NCBI RefSeq assembly: GCF_008370345.1
Contig: NZ_VTUU01000001.1
Coordinates: forward strand, 606,223-670,222
Origin: Marinobacter salinexigens
GTDB taxonomy: Bacteria > Pseudomonadota > Gammaproteobacteria > Pseudomonadales > Oleiphilaceae
Reading direction: 5' to 3'
Length of the DNA: 64,000 nucleotides
Part shown: positions 19,245 through 30,052 of the stretch, piece by piece
How the letters are laid out: each line of letters starts with the position of its first letter
Numbering within the stretch: position 1 is the stretch's first letter
The notes under the pieces: generated by a model
Seen by the model: the letters and a program-made list of their open reading frames with translations, nothing else
Told to the model about the DNA's origin: nothing
Databases searched by the model: none
Position numbers and translations under genes: made by a program

Positions 19245-21245
19245 TCAGGGGGTGACTGGAGCGTTGCAGTAAAGTACGTCGGTGGCGTCCTCACAACTCC
19301 ACTGGAATATCCAAAGGCCTGTGTTGCGGTCGGTGCCCAGGATGTATTGTTCTCCATCCACTTCGGTGACATGAACGCCCCAGAAATTAGAGCCTGCGGC
19401 TTCACCGTATTCCTCACCGGCAATGAAACGTCCGACTTCGTGCATGTTCCAGGAAACAATCCCTTCACCTTTGCTGTTGTCGTGCAAATGACCTTCCCGC
19501 CATTCCACAGCGCGCATGCCCAGCGAGTACCAGCTTATGAAGGTTCGGTTGGGGTAGGTGGGGTCAATTTCCAGATTATGCATGGTGAGGTCACCAGCAC
19601 CGGAGGCCAGCGCTGGGTCAGTAGCCTCAGCTGGCGCGTAATAGCCCATCTCTCCGAGGTAATCCACCGTGACGGTTTCGGCATCGGGCCCCATTCCACG
19701 GTTGACGGTAACCTGGCTTGATGTGTTGTTGAGCGCGTGCAGATAACCCCAGCCGTCAAACTCTGCGCCAAGGGTGGCAATCAGTCCCAGTGTGCCAGGG
19801 GCTGGGAGTGCCGGGTTGGCACCTTCTCCTTCAGGACAAAGGCTTGCGTCATAGCCGGCAATACCGAGTGCAGCAAAGCCGCTCGAGCGCGGGACGAACA
19901 ACATGGGGATGCCCCCTTCAACAAGCATCGACACTGTGGCCTCACAGTTGCCAGGGACTGCGGAGTTGAAAACCACGCCCGCGCTGTAACCGGCGGCTTC
20001 GATGGATTGAGCTTTTTGGGTAAAGGCACAGCTGCCGCGTTCGATGAGGGCAATATCAGCTCCGGTTTCAGAAGCGGTGGGCAGGGGGCCTTCGCAGGCC
20101 AGGCCCACATAGGCGGTTTGAGCTACAAGCTCTTCAATATCGGCTCCGGGCCCGATCTGGGGCACATCGCTACCCTGGCTGGCCCGGTAGGCTTCCCCTT
20201 CCACGGTTACTGCGGTGAATTGGGAGTCGAAGTCTTCGTCACCCGCGAAAATCTTGTCAAACCCCGGTCCGGCAAACACGGCGGCATGAGCATTGCCTTC
20301 CGGAGGCGAGATGGCGTGGACAGGGTCCGGGTCCGGATAGGTCGAATCGCCAAGAAACACCGGGTTGTAGGGATCGTTTATGTCCAGGGTTATAAAACCT
20401 GCGTCCCAGTAGGACAGTACCGCCTGCCAGTTTTCTCCGGGGCCCGGGTCCATGTCGTTAACCCATATGTCGTGCAGTAAGGGCACGGCGAAGCTACCCA
20501 TAAACAGTTGCCCGTCATTGGCGATTTCCGGATTGGTTGTGAGCCAGGTCTGAATGCCGGTCACCGTGATCAGTTTCGGCGATTGGGGCTTGGTGAGGTC
20601 GGCTATCTTCAGATCATTTGTGTCGACATCGTCCACGATCAGCAGGTAGGTGTTTCCCTCGGCTGTTGTCCAGGCAAAGGTGTTGTGAACCGGAAAATCC
20701 AGAAAGTTCTGCTTCAGGGCGTGGGGATTGGTGGGGTCGGTAACATCCCACAGCGAAATGCCTGATTGCCCTTTTTGACGGCTGTCGTTGCCGACCAGAG
20801 GGCCACAGGGCTCGAGAGAGTGAATCAGCACGTCCTTATCACCAATTCGCGCTACTTTAACGTCGTTGATTCTGGTTTGTGGTGGGGACTTGATCATGCC
20901 GACGGTGACCGGATTGGCAGGGTCACGGATGTCGGAAATGTAGACACCCGCCCGGGTGCACTCGGGTTCCTGAAACGTGCCGATGTAGGCATAGCCCTCG
21001 TGGGCCCAGACATCGGTGTAAAGACCGCTGGATATGCCGCCGAGCGTATCCCGGCCGATGACGCTGAACCCGTAGTTTACGTTTGATGGCACATGGCCAT
21101 CCGGCAGAGGTGTATCGTGCAACAGGTTTTTGTTGTCTGCCCTGGAGCCGTCGGAGACGTGGATCTCGTCTGCCAGGGCCGAAAATGCCACTGTGGCAGA
21201 CAGAGCTACTGCAGCCAGTGACCGGAATCCGCGCGTTATCGCCAT
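19245..21245 (-). CDS. Large exported LVIVD-repeat protein with PA domain
   Basis: The 666-aa product has a signal peptide (cleavage after FSALA). Residues about 50-330 carry beta-propeller-like LVIVD blocks: GLYTDVWAHEGYAYIGTFQ, GVYISDIRDPANPVTVG, GISLWDVTDPTNPHALK, GFITLDINDPYNPVFLG. A protease-associated domain follows at about 380-480 (IALIERGSCAFTQKAQSIEAAGYSAGVVFNS). The C-terminal part returns to the propeller pattern (HNLEIDPTYPNRTFISWYSLGMRAVEW). No catalytic residues of a protease are seen. It is likely periplasmic or extracellular, possibly binding a protein or polymer. It is monocistronic, facing the RND operon across 341 bp. Confidence 0.75.
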   Translation of the reverse strand: MAITRGFRSLAAVALSATVAFSALADEIHVSDGSRADNKNLLHDTPLPDGHVPSNVNYGFSVIGRDTLGGISSGLYTDVWAHEGYAYIGTFQEPECTRAGVYISDIRDPANPVTVGMIKSPPQTRINDVKVARIGDKDVLIHSLEPCGPLVGNDSRQKGQSGISLWDVTDPTNPHALKQNFLDFPVHNTFAWTTAEGNTYLLIVDDVDTNDLKIADLTKPQSPKLITVTGIQTWLTTNPEIANDGQLFMGSFAVPLLHDIWVNDMDPGPGENWQAVLSYWDAGFITLDINDPYNPVFLGDSTYPDPDPVHAISPPEGNAHAAVFAGPGFDKIFAGDEDFDSQFTAVTVEGEAYRASQGSDVPQIGPGADIEELVAQTAYVGLACEGPLPTASETGADIALIERGSCAFTQKAQSIEAAGYSAGVVFNSAVPGNCEATVSMLVEGGIPMLFVPRSSGFAALGIAGYDASLCPEGEGANPALPAPGTLGLIATLGAEFDGWGYLHALNNTSSQVTVNRGMGPDAETVTVDYLGEMGYYAPAEATDPALASGAGDLTMHNLEIDPTYPNRTFISWYSLGMRAVEWREGHLHDNSKGEGIVSWNMHEVGRFIAGEEYGEAAGSNFWGVHVTEVDGEQYILGTDRNTGLWIFQWSCEDATDVLYCNAPVTP

Positions 21246-21586
21246 GATGCACTCCTTGATTTATTAAGGCGTCATCCCTGATCGCGCTCAGTCATGACCC
21301 GGATCAGTACAATAGCCGCCCTGCTTTTTTGAATGTTTTAATCCGCATCAGGTATTACTGCCTCCGTCGATACCCGAAAAAACAATAGCAGGGTTTCAGG
21401 GGGGGCCTTAGTTGATTTGGACGCATCATAGCCTTACTCATTCTGGTTTGATCTTAAGCACAATTAGTGAAGGGAAACCGAAGTTGTAGGCACGGTAGCC
21501 GGGAGGAATTGCTATAGTATCCGTCAACCACTAAACCGATAGGGAGTCGGGCAATTTTGTCACCGACATGTAACACGGAGAGCCTT
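21246..21586. other. 341-bp divergent intergenic region
   Basis: This stretch separates the LVIVD protein from the RND efflux operon and must hold both promoters. A CTATAGTAT at about 21511-21519 could be a -10 for the RND operon. No regulator gene lies beside it, and I see no convincing operator palindrome or RNA structure. Confidence 0.4.
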
Positions 21587-22708
21587 ATGCGCTGGATTAA
21601 GTACGGATTGCCGCTGACTTTTTTGCTATTGGCAGGGTGTGAGGAGGCAGCGCCGCCAGAAACTCCCAGGCAGGAGGTGTTTGTGGTGACGGCCAGTGAG
21701 CAGCCATACCAACCCGGGCGAACGTTTACTGCCCGTCTGGATTCCCGAAGCGATGTAAACATAACCGCACAGGTGTCCGGGAAACTGACGGCTGTGCACT
21801 TCCGCGAGGGGGATAATCTGGAGGCAGGAGCACCGTTATTTGATATTGATCCGGCGCCGTACCAGGCAGCGCTGTCGAAAGCGCGGGCTGAGCATGAAAG
21901 AGCAAGGGCCACGCTGGGAGAGGCGCGGAGTAACTTGTCTCGTGCAGATAAACTGGTGGACAAAGACTACATCTCCGCCTCCGAATACGACACCCTGAAG
22001 TCTCGCCTCCAGGAAGCCGAAGCCGCTGAGCAGTCGGCACGGGCGGCTGTTGAAAGCGCTGAAGTGGATCTTTCCTATACCCACATCAAGGCACCCCAGG
22101 CCGGGCGGGTGGGCCGTTCTGTTGCTTCGGTAGGCGATGTTGTGAGTCCGGGCTTTGGAACGTTGACCACCCTGGTGGGCGGCAACGATATGCAGGCGGT
22201 CTTCCAGATTCCTGAGCGCCTGCTCACTGAGGCTGCGATGAATGAGGATGGCCCCGATCCGTCTCAGATGGATGTTGTGCTGGAAATGCCGGGGGGTGGT
22301 GAGTACCCCTACACGGGCAAGATTGTGTATGTATCCAATCGCGTCGATACCAACACGGGAACTGTGGAAGTCAGAGCGGCGATCCCCAACCCGCGGGATA
22401 TACTGCGGCTTGGTATGTATGTGCAGGCACAGGTCCGTATGAAGGAAAGCCTTCAGGGACTGATGATTCCTCAGGCTGCGCTGCAGGTGGATCAGCAGGG
22501 TACCTACGTGTTTACGGTGAATGACGAACACACGGTACAGCGGAGTAACCTGCAGACCGGCGACCGCTACGGCGAGAATGTTCTGGTCACCAGCGGCTTG
22601 CAGGCCGGAACTAAAGTCATCGTTGCGGGCATTCAGAAGGTCCGCCCCGGAAACGAGGTCATAGCGTCGGAGTTCAAACCGGCGACCGAAGCTCACACCG
22701 GGGAGTAA
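21587..22708 (+). CDS. RND efflux periplasmic adaptor (membrane fusion) lipoprotein
   Basis: ATG at 21587 follows ACGGAG. The 373-aa product has a lipobox (LTFLLLAGC) anchoring it to the inner membrane. It then has a barrel-sandwich half (TARLDSRSDVNITAQVSGKLTAVHFREGDNLEAGAPLFDID), a long alpha hairpin (about 95-160), the second lipoyl half (YTHIKAPQAGRVGRSVASVGDVVSPG) and beta-barrel/proximal domains ending KVIVAGIQKVRPGNEV. This is the AcrA/MexA type. It links the RND pump encoded 6 bp downstream to an outer-membrane channel, which is not encoded here. Confidence 0.9.
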   Translation: MRWIKYGLPLTFLLLAGCEEAAPPETPRQEVFVVTASEQPYQPGRTFTARLDSRSDVNITAQVSGKLTAVHFREGDNLEAGAPLFDIDPAPYQAALSKARAEHERARATLGEARSNLSRADKLVDKDYISASEYDTLKSRLQEAEAAEQSARAAVESAEVDLSYTHIKAPQAGRVGRSVASVGDVVSPGFGTLTTLVGGNDMQAVFQIPERLLTEAAMNEDGPDPSQMDVVLEMPGGGEYPYTGKIVYVSNRVDTNTGTVEVRAAIPNPRDILRLGMYVQAQVRMKESLQGLMIPQAALQVDQQGTYVFTVNDEHTVQRSNLQTGDRYGENVLVTSGLQAGTKVIVAGIQKVRPGNEVIASEFKPATEAHTGE

Positions 22709-22714
22709 TCAGTC

Positions 22715-25700
22715 ATGATTAGTGGCGTTTTCATTCAGCGGCCCAAGCTGGCCATGGTGGTGGGGCTGGTTATTACGTTCGCCGGCCTGCTGGCGATGAG
22801 CCTTCTCCCGATTTCCGAATATCCGGACGTTGCACCTCCACAGATCTCTGTGAGCGCGAATTGGCCCGGAGCCTCTGCGGCCATCATGGAGGAGTCTGTG
22901 GGGCAGGTTATCGAAGATGTGGTCAACGGTGTGGAGGGCATGGAGTATATGTCCTCCAGTTCCTCCAACAGCGGTAGCTACAGTCTTTCCGTTACGTTTG
23001 AAGTCGGAGAAGACCCGGATATGGCCCTGGTGCGGGTTCAGAACCGAGTTAAACTGGCTGAACCATCGTTACCTGCTGAGGTCCGGGCTCAGGGCCTGAC
23101 CATTGATAAGCGATCTCCGGATATCCTGTTTACCATCAACCTCTACTCGCCGGATGGATCACTCGATGAATTGTTCATCGCGAACTACGGTCTGCTCAAC
23201 GTGCAGAATCCGCTCAAGAGGGTGGAAGGTATTGCAGATGTCAGCGTCTTCAGCGCGGCGGATTACTCTATGCGTCTGTGGATGGATCCACCGCAGATGA
23301 CCGCGCTGGGCATAACGCCTGATGATATTTCGAATGCTTTGAAGGAACAGAATGTTCAGGCGCCCGCGGGTAAGATTGGTGCGCCGCCCTTTGATGGCAA
23401 CCTCAGTACCGAGTATGCGTTGCAGCTCGAGGGTCGGCTTCAGGATGTGAAGGAGTTTGAAAATATCATCCTCAGGGCTGACGAGAATGGAGGGATGGTT
23501 CGTCTTGGCGATGTGAGTCGTATCGAGTTGGGACAGCTCTCCTACAGCATTGCCGCCACTTATCAGAACCACCCTACCACTGTCCTGGCTGCCTACCTGT
23601 CTCCAGGTGCCAACGCGTTGGCCACCGGTGAGGCTTTAAAACAAGCGCTGGCCGAACTCAGTGAGAACTTCCCGGATGGTCTGGACTACGACATTGGCTA
23701 TGACACGACCCGATATGTGGAAGTGGCGATCCAGCAGGTGACTACCTCGCTTTTGATGGCTGTCGGGCTGGTGGTGCTCATCACCTTTATTTTTCTGGGG
23801 GACTGGCGCCCGACGCTGGTGCCGACGGTCGTCATACCTGTGTCTCTCATTGGCACCCTGGCGGTGATGCTGGTAGCCGATATGTCGATCAATACTATCA
23901 CGCTGTTTGGTCTGATCCTGGCCATCGGTATCGTCGTGGATGACGCCATCCTGGTGGTGGAGAACACAGACCGACACCTTCACGAAAACCCTGATATATC
24001 GACCCGTGAAGCCGTAACCCGCACGATGCAGGAGGTCACCGGGCCCATTATTGCAACGACGCTTGTGCTATTGGCGGTTTTTGTGCCGGTTGCGCTGATG
24101 CCAGGTATCACGGGGGTGATGTACAACCAGTTCGCGGTCACTATTTGTGTGGCTGTGGTGATCTCTTCCGTTTGTGCGCTGAGTCTGAGCCCCGCGGTGG
24201 CCAGTATGGTTTTGCGCCGAGACAAAGCCGATGCGGCCTGGTATCGCTATTTCAATAACGGTTTTGCGAAGGTGACAGGAGGCTATTCGCGGGTCGTTGG
24301 CGCGTTGCTGGGGCGGCGGGGGCTTACCCTGGGAATTTACGGGCTGATCATGGTCGGCCTGTTCTTTGCGGCGCGGGCCGTTCCCACAGGTTTTGTACCA
24401 ACGGAAGATAAAGGCCTGTTGCTGGTGAACGTTCAGTTGCCGGATGCCGCCTCGATTAACCGTACGGAGGCAGTGATTGAGCAGCTTCAAACCCTGCTGG
24501 ACAATGATCCGGCCATAGAGTCAGCAACCATGATTGCCGGTTTCTCCATGCTGTCCGGTGGCGTGCAGAGTAACGGTGGTACGGGTTTTGTGGTCCTCAA
24601 GCACTGGGATGACCGTCCGGATTTCCGGGACATTTCCCTCGCGGTTTCAGCACGTATCACGCAAAAGGCCTACAAAGCCATCCCGGAAGCCCAGATTCAG
24701 GCCTTTCCCCCGCCGTCTGTGCCCGGCATGGGTGCGGTGGGTGGGTTGGAACTGGTGCTGGAAGACACCCTTGGCCGCAGCCATGCAGAACTTGCCGGCG
24801 CCATGCAGATCCTGACGTCGGCGGCTAACCAGTCTCCTCTGATCAGCAATGCCTATACAAGTTTCCGGGCCAATGTACCGATGTATCGTATCGACATCGA
24901 TCGCAACAAGGCCAAGACGTTGCAGGTGCCATTGACCAATATTTTCTCCGCATTGCAGAGCCAATTGGGATCGAGCTACATCAATGATTTCTCGCTGTTT
25001 GGCCGGACCTTCCGGGTCATGATGCAGGCGGACCCCGGTTACCGGTCTGATCTGAGGGATATTGAACGTCTCTACGCTCGCAGCACCACGGGAAACATGG
25101 TTCCGCTCTCAACAGTACTTACCATGGAGCCTGTACTCGGCGCGGATATCAGCAACCGCTTCAACCTCTATCGTTCCGCGATTATGCGCGCTCAGCCAGG
25201 CACAGGTGTTTCCAGTGGAGACGCCATGGCCGAGCTTGAGCGGATTGCCGATGAGGTGCTGCCGGGCGGATATCAGGTCGAATGGACAGGACAGAGCTAT
25301 CAGGAGCGTAAAGCGGGCAACCAGATTGGCATCGCCTTTGCCCTGGCGATGGTGTTCATCTACCTGTTTCTGGTGGCGCAGTATGAAAGCTGGTCCATCC
25401 CGACAGCCATTATTCTGGTCGTGCCCATTGCGGTTGCCGGTGCCATTGGCGGGTTGTTGCTCGTCGGGCAGATCGGGATTCCGCAATTGGGGGCTCTGGA
25501 CCTGTTTGCCCAGGTCGGGCTTGTGCTTCTGATTGGGCTGGCGGCGAAGAATGCCATCCTTATTGTTGAATTTGCCAAGGAGCGGCGGGAGCAAGAAGGG
25601 TTGTCTATCCTTGAAGCGGCTGCGGAGGCTGGCAGGCTACGTTTCCGTGCCGTTTGCATGACTGCGCTTTCCTTTGTGCTCGGTATTCTCCCTCTGGCGT

Positions 25701-25858
25701 TTGCCAGCGGAGCGGGCATGTTCAGTCAGTTGTCTCTGGGGCATACCGTCATGTGGGGCATGCTGGCTGCATTGTTGATCGGCACTCCAATGATTCCAGC
25801 GTTCTACGCCATCGTGCAGAGTGTGCGGGAGAGCCTGAAACAAAAAATAAAACATTGA
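22715..25858 (+). CDS. RND multidrug efflux transporter, AcrB/HAE1 type
   Basis: The 1047-aa length and sequence match the AcrB family. The N-terminus [42 protein letters not shown] is the first helix and porter start, and [18 protein letters not shown] carries the proton-relay Asp pair in helix 4. [21 protein letters not shown] and [20 protein letters not shown] are the second-half signatures. It is an inner-membrane trimer driven by proton influx that expels drugs, dyes or detergents. It is co-transcribed with the adaptor. No TolC-like gene follows, so an outer channel elsewhere must be used. No local repressor is adjacent. Confidence 0.92.
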   Translation: MISGVFIQRPKLAMVVGLVITFAGLLAMSLLPISEYPDVAPPQISVSANWPGASAAIMEESVGQVIEDVVNGVEGMEYMSSSSSNSGSYSLSVTFEVGEDPDMALVRVQNRVKLAEPSLPAEVRAQGLTIDKRSPDILFTINLYSPDGSLDELFIANYGLLNVQNPLKRVEGIADVSVFSAADYSMRLWMDPPQMTALGITPDDISNALKEQNVQAPAGKIGAPPFDGNLSTEYALQLEGRLQDVKEFENIILRADENGGMVRLGDVSRIELGQLSYSIAATYQNHPTTVLAAYLSPGANALATGEALKQALAELSENFPDGLDYDIGYDTTRYVEVAIQQVTTSLLMAVGLVVLITFIFLGDWRPTLVPTVVIPVSLIGTLAVMLVADMSINTITLFGLILAIGIVVDDAILVVENTDRHLHENPDISTREAVTRTMQEVTGPIIATTLVLLAVFVPVALMPGITGVMYNQFAVTICVAVVISSVCALSLSPAVASMVLRRDKADAAWYRYFNNGFAKVTGGYSRVVGALLGRRGLTLGIYGLIMVGLFFAARAVPTGFVPTEDKGLLLVNVQLPDAASINRTEAVIEQLQTLLDNDPAIESATMIAGFSMLSGGVQSNGGTGFVVLKHWDDRPDFRDISLAVSARITQKAYKAIPEAQIQAFPPPSVPGMGAVGGLELVLEDTLGRSHAELAGAMQILTSAANQSPLISNAYTSFRANVPMYRIDIDRNKAKTLQVPLTNIFSALQSQLGSSYINDFSLFGRTFRVMMQADPGYRSDLRDIERLYARSTTGNMVPLSTVLTMEPVLGADISNRFNLYRSAIMRAQPGTGVSSGDAMAELERIADEVLPGGYQVEWTGQSYQERKAGNQIGIAFALAMVFIYLFLVAQYESWSIPTAIILVVPIAVAGAIGGLLLVGQIGIPQLGALDLFAQVGLVLLIGLAAKNAILIVEFAKERREQEGLSILEAAAEAGRLRFRAVCMTALSFVLGILPLAFASGAGMFSQLSLGHTVMWGMLAALLIGTPMIPAFYAIVQSVRESLKQKIKH

Positions 25859-25924
25859 TCCGTCTGCAAAAGGCATAATGCAAACGTTTATCTTTCAAGA
25901 TCAGGCAACCTAACGAGTAGTAAG

Positions 25925-26926
25925 ATGGCGTCTCTCAGAACTTCGTTTGCTGTGCCCGTCCGGGCCTTCCGTGTGTACTCAATGCGGGGGCTGGCTCCGC
26001 TCATATTGATCCTGGCCGTGCTGGTTGTGAGCGGATGTGGCACCACAAGAGACCACAAGCGATATGGGGTGAATCAGGTTGAGGAATGGCAGCCTGATTA
26101 CGAAGCGAAAAGGGTATCTGTCGTTGATACTTCGATTAAAACCGGAATTCTGTACCTGGGTGATGGTCAGTTTGTAATGAAACTGGAGCAGGATTACCGG
26201 GTGACCAAGAACCTCTATAACCAGCCCGTCTATTCTGTACGTACCAGCAAAGACCCCAACCTGTTCTACATTCTGAACCCTTTTATCTGGCTGATTTGTC
26301 TCGATAAGCCAGCTGAATGTTTTGGGCGGGACGGCGATTGGTATGGCCCATACGACAATGGCGATAAAGAGTTTGTGAGGGTTGTTGATGAGGAAATTCG
26401 GACGGGTGAACTGGGCTATCCGTCTGCGTCTTTGGATGTCCTGCTGACGGCCAAGGGCAAGTCAGGTGAGTGGGAGAAAAACCTGAAACCTGAGATCTCT
26501 GGAGGGCAAGCCAAGCTCGACGTGAAAGGCATTCTGTTGGAATCGCCATTTGAGCCTGAAGAGTTCTACATTTCGGCCAAACTGAACGCTGGCGAAGCGA
26601 CGGCTGCTGCGGATTACTACTACAGCAGTAAATCGGTGGCTTCTCTCAATCTCTTCTCCGAAAAGTGGCTAACGAAACCCGAACTCTATAGCCGCTACGT
26701 TCATCAGATTCGCTCGTGCATGAATGAGTCAGACTATAAGTGTGCAGTTAAACAGTTCTTCAAGATCCAGGATCTGGAGATAGATTTGCCGGCCACGTTC
26801 TACTTCCACTTCGCTAAAGCCCTGTCCCTGGTAGGGGACAACGAGAATGCACGTCGGGCCGCCCAGATGTACCTTCGGGACCCCCGTCATCAGGGCTACC
26901 TGACTGAAGCACAGGCGTTCCTCTGA
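25925..26926 (+). CDS. Predicted lipoprotein of unknown function
   Basis: The product has a basic N-region, a hydrophobic segment and a lipobox (LAVLVVSGC), so it is membrane-anchored. Starts at 25925 (333 aa) or 25982 (MRGLAPLILIL) are both possible; neither has a strong ribosome site. The body contains YRVTKNLYNQPVYSVRTSKDPNLFYILNPFIWLICLDKPAECFGRDGDWYGPYDNG, a pattern I do not recognise. It ends with a short helical repeat resembling a TPR (FYFHFAKALSLVGDNENARRAAQMYL). The next gene starts within about 30 bp and also encodes an exported protein, suggesting a two-gene envelope module. Confidence 0.65.
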   Translation: MASLRTSFAVPVRAFRVYSMRGLAPLILILAVLVVSGCGTTRDHKRYGVNQVEEWQPDYEAKRVSVVDTSIKTGILYLGDGQFVMKLEQDYRVTKNLYNQPVYSVRTSKDPNLFYILNPFIWLICLDKPAECFGRDGDWYGPYDNGDKEFVRVVDEEIRTGELGYPSASLDVLLTAKGKSGEWEKNLKPEISGGQAKLDVKGILLESPFEPEEFYISAKLNAGEATAAADYYYSSKSVASLNLFSEKWLTKPELYSRYVHQIRSCMNESDYKCAVKQFFKIQDLEIDLPATFYFHFAKALSLVGDNENARRAAQMYLRDPRHQGYLTEAQAFL

Positions 26927-26955
26927 TTATGCGAATTATCTCAACAGGATTGTCC

Positions 26956-28527
26956 ATGATTGCCAAGAAAGTTGCGTTTTTGGTAGTGGGTTGCTGGCTC
27001 TTCTCCACATCTTTGTCTGCAGCGGTGATACCACCAACGGCTGGCCCCCATACCGTGAGCTTCAGTGCTGATCAGCTGACCGTTAAAGATTCGGGCACCG
27101 GGTATTCCGCAGTGGTTCAGGTAGAGAGCCGGCTGACCGTCGGTGTACTCATCGGGGAACCAGTTTTCACCTGTGTTGCGTCCTGGAAGCTGTTATCCGT
27201 GTATGCCGGTGATGACGGCTTTGATGCGGGGCTGACCGGATCGTCCCAGGGTTCATTCAGCGTAACCAAGCTTCCAGCGTCCGTGTTGAACGATATTGTT
27301 CTGTACGATGTGGACATTGCCTACCCGCTGGCGCCCGGACTGGCGATCAAAAACAACCGTCTGATGCTGTGCGACGCGGGCATCATGAAAACTGCCGGGT
27401 CGAACAAACCAAGCTTCAACTTCCCAAGCAGCCCGTCCTGGAGTGAGTTGTTCTGGAACGATATCTCTGATCGTTACGAGGAACCGCAGCGTGCCAAGGA
27501 GCTGTATGTCGACATGCTCTCGGCCTATGAGGAGCGTTCGTCGGAAAAAAGCGGGTTTTTCTCGTGGATGTCGTCGCCGGCTGATAAGTGGCCGGCTTCC
27601 GTGCAATCGGCTTCCATCAACCTGTGGGCGGTTAAAAGCTGGCTCCGGAAGTCTGTAAGGGAGAGTGCGGAAAGGGCGCAGCGCGAGGCGGAGGCATTCG
27701 AGAAAAAGAAGACGACCCTCGTGGATAGAAACGGCAAGGCAGGTGACGACGCCTTTGATTCATTCATGACCGCCGTTTATCAGAAAGACAAGGCAAAGCG
27801 GACCTTCGCCGAGTTGGATCAGAAAAAAGCTACCAAGCCAGACAACGCCGCTGCCGACCGTGAAAAGATGATCGCCAGTCTGCCGAACAGCACCTGCGCA
27901 GACAGCGAGAGCCTTGCCCGTATCAACGGCGACTGGGAAGCCGGTGGCAAGATGCAGAAGGCGTTGGGTGCGTGTGCCGGACAAAGCTTTACAGCGGAGT
28001 TTGTGGCGACTGAGGAGTGCGGCGGTGAATACGAACACCATGGTCTGGGCTTCGGTGGGCCGACCATCAGCTATTTTTGCGGCTGGTCGAAGCATTATTT
28101 TGCCGATCGCAATGGCCGACAGCTGACTCCGGCTGTCTATTCTTTGACCACCGGGTTCAGTGATGACGGTTTTGCGGCTGTGCTCAAGGGCGATATAGAT
28201 TTTGATCACTCAGGATGGATAAGATCGACCGGTGATTGGCAGGTTATCAACCGTCATTTTGACGTTGTAAAAAGCCTGGACTCTACTCGTTATTACGTTG
28301 TGCATCAGTCATTTCGCGGCAACCGACTTATCTTTCTGGACAGAGATACAAACAAGTACGGTGCACTTGATGGCCGATTCAACGTGGTGATTCCCGCAAA
28401 GTACGACAGCCTGGACCGTTTTGATGCAAAGCTCGGAACAGCGAAGGCTTGCAACAAAACGAGCAGAGGTAAATCTGAATGTGCCCAGATTGACATGCGC
28501 GGCAAGCCAACTACGGCATTTCGTTAA
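26956..28527 (+). CDS. Exported protein with C-terminal WG-repeat-like segment
   Basis: AGGA at 26946-26949 favours the ATG at 26956, which gives a signal peptide (MIAKKVAFLVVGCWLFSTSLSA). The N-terminal part is beta-rich. A charged helical segment around 235-300 (ESAERAQREAEAFEKKKTTLVDR) is likely coiled coil. The end, DTNKYGALDGRFNVVIPAKYDSLDRF, resembles WG repeats seen in surface and envelope proteins. Conserved-looking cysteines occur in TEECGGEYEHHG and SYFCGW. The function is unknown. It lies 29 bp after the lipoprotein stop and is probably co-expressed with it. Confidence 0.6.
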   Translation: MIAKKVAFLVVGCWLFSTSLSAAVIPPTAGPHTVSFSADQLTVKDSGTGYSAVVQVESRLTVGVLIGEPVFTCVASWKLLSVYAGDDGFDAGLTGSSQGSFSVTKLPASVLNDIVLYDVDIAYPLAPGLAIKNNRLMLCDAGIMKTAGSNKPSFNFPSSPSWSELFWNDISDRYEEPQRAKELYVDMLSAYEERSSEKSGFFSWMSSPADKWPASVQSASINLWAVKSWLRKSVRESAERAQREAEAFEKKKTTLVDRNGKAGDDAFDSFMTAVYQKDKAKRTFAELDQKKATKPDNAAADREKMIASLPNSTCADSESLARINGDWEAGGKMQKALGACAGQSFTAEFVATEECGGEYEHHGLGFGGPTISYFCGWSKHYFADRNGRQLTPAVYSLTTGFSDDGFAAVLKGDIDFDHSGWIRSTGDWQVINRHFDVVKSLDSTRYYVVHQSFRGNRLIFLDRDTNKYGALDGRFNVVIPAKYDSLDRFDAKLGTAKACNKTSRGKSECAQIDMRGKPTTAFR

Positions 28528-28613
28528 CATCCACGCACCTCGGGGCCAAGACATTGTCCCGATTCGATGGGGGCGGACCAGTGGCATTATAGGAGTCGGC
28601 GCTTTGGCCGAAA

Positions 28614-28640
28614 TAAAGTGAACCCGGTTTCCGCCGATAG
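28614..28640 (+). promoter_or_regulatory. Sigma-28 (FliA) type promoter
   Basis: TAAA at 28614-28617, exactly 15 bases, then GCCGATAG at 28633-28640 matches the flagellar sigma-28 consensus (TAAA-N15-GCCGATAA) at 11 of 12 fixed positions. It lies 40 bp ahead of a chemoreceptor start, which fits late flagellar/chemotaxis gene expression. Confidence 0.8.
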
Positions 28641-28680
28641 ACTAGTCTGAGTAAAGGCAAATAACGTCGGCAAAACCAGG

Positions 28681-30006
28681 ATGGCTTTCATGTTCGGAAA
28701 CAAGCTTCGTCAGGAAAACGCATCACTCAAGGAAGAGCTCTTCATGGTTCAACAGTTCCTGGAGGACGTTGGGCTGGAGCTGATGGAGCTGGACCTTGAT
28801 CCGGCGGGTAGTATCACTGCCTGCAACAAGGTTGGTGTATCGGAGTTTGGCTGCAACGAACAGGATCTGGTTGGCAAGCATGTCCAGGACCTGTTGCCGC
28901 CCCAGCTTCGCAATGCTCGAAGTGCTGAGCCCATGATGTCTGCCATACGGGATGAGCGGCTGTGGATAGGGCACTGGGAGATCCAGAATCTGACGGGCGA
29001 GACCATGTGGCTTCGAGGTGCCGTCTGCCCGATAAAGAACATCCATGGTAATCTCGATCACTTCACCATCTACGCCAATAACCTCACCGACATCATCGAA
29101 ACCGCCAAGGAGCATGAGAACCAGATTGCGGCCATGCAACGGTCCATGGCGGTTATCGAGTTTGACCTTCAGGGCAACGTCCTGCATGCCAATGAGTTGT
29201 TCCTGGACTCAATGGGGTACACCCTCGATGAAATCAAAGGTAAGCATCACAGGATGTTTTGCTCTCCAGAGATCTACAACTCGCCGGACTACGAGCGGTT
29301 CTGGGATCGGTTGCGTGGCGGGGACTTTGTCGCCGACAGGTTTAAACGGGTAGACAAGGCAGGCCGGGAGGTGTGGCTCGAGGCTTCTTACAATCCCTTG
29401 AAAAATACCCATGATGAATACTACAAGGTTGTAAAGTTCGCCACGGTTATCACTGAACAAGTGCAGCAGGAACAGGAGGTTGCTCATGCTGCCAGCGTCG
29501 CATTTGATACCTCTCAGGCCACGGACGCCAGTGCCAAGCGAGGTATCGAGGTGATGGAGAATACCGCAGAAGTCATGCAGCAACTGGCTGTTCAGATGAC
29601 GGACGCGGTAACGAGTATCGGCAATCTTGATCAGCAGTCCCATATGATCAATACCATCATCGAAAGTATCAGCAGCATTGCCGAGCAGACCAACCTGCTC
29701 GCTTTGAACGCAGCGATTGAAGCAGCCAGGGCGGGTGAACAGGGTCGTGGTTTTGCTGTCGTTGCGGATGAGGTCCGGCAGTTGGCGTCCCGGACCTCTG
29801 AGGCAACCGATGAAATCGTGGGTGTCGTGAGCAAGAACCAGGAGTTGACGTCGGCGGCTGTAAGTATCATCGAATCGAGCAAATCCCAGGCTGAAGAGGT
29901 GAGGGGGCTGGTTAACGAAGCTAGCGGCGTTATCAATGAAATTCAGCAAGCGGCCCGTGAAGTGGTCGATGCGGTGTCCCAGTTTGCAAATCGTTTGGCT
30001 AAGTAG
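28681..30006 (+). CDS. Cytoplasmic PAS-PAS chemoreceptor, BdlA-like layout
   Basis: The 441-aa protein has no membrane helix. A short coiled coil ([20 protein letters not shown]) precedes a first PAS domain ([28 protein letters not shown]) and a second ([39 protein letters not shown]). The methyl-accepting signalling domain follows with tip [40 protein letters not shown]. Two PAS domains plus a short MCP domain, with no HAMP, is the layout of BdlA, the biofilm-dispersion sensor of Pseudomonas, and similar soluble receptors. PAS domains may bind heme, FAD or small ligands; the cofactor cannot be read here. Expression is likely sigma-28 dependent. Confidence 0.85.
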   Translation: MAFMFGNKLRQENASLKEELFMVQQFLEDVGLELMELDLDPAGSITACNKVGVSEFGCNEQDLVGKHVQDLLPPQLRNARSAEPMMSAIRDERLWIGHWEIQNLTGETMWLRGAVCPIKNIHGNLDHFTIYANNLTDIIETAKEHENQIAAMQRSMAVIEFDLQGNVLHANELFLDSMGYTLDEIKGKHHRMFCSPEIYNSPDYERFWDRLRGGDFVADRFKRVDKAGREVWLEASYNPLKNTHDEYYKVVKFATVITEQVQQEQEVAHAASVAFDTSQATDASAKRGIEVMENTAEVMQQLAVQMTDAVTSIGNLDQQSHMINTIIESISSIAEQTNLLALNAAIEAARAGEQGRGFAVVADEVRQLASRTSEATDEIVGVVSKNQELTSAAVSIIESSKSQAEEVRGLVNEASGVINEIQQAAREVVDAVSQFANRLAK

Positions 30007-30052
30007 TTAGCAACAGGTAGGGTATGGCCAAAGTATTCTGCTGGGTAAGTTA

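Noticed and set aside
21836..22696. 286-aa open frame on the minus strand
   Set aside because: It is the shadow of the RND adaptor gene, which has a lipobox and both lipoyl halves.
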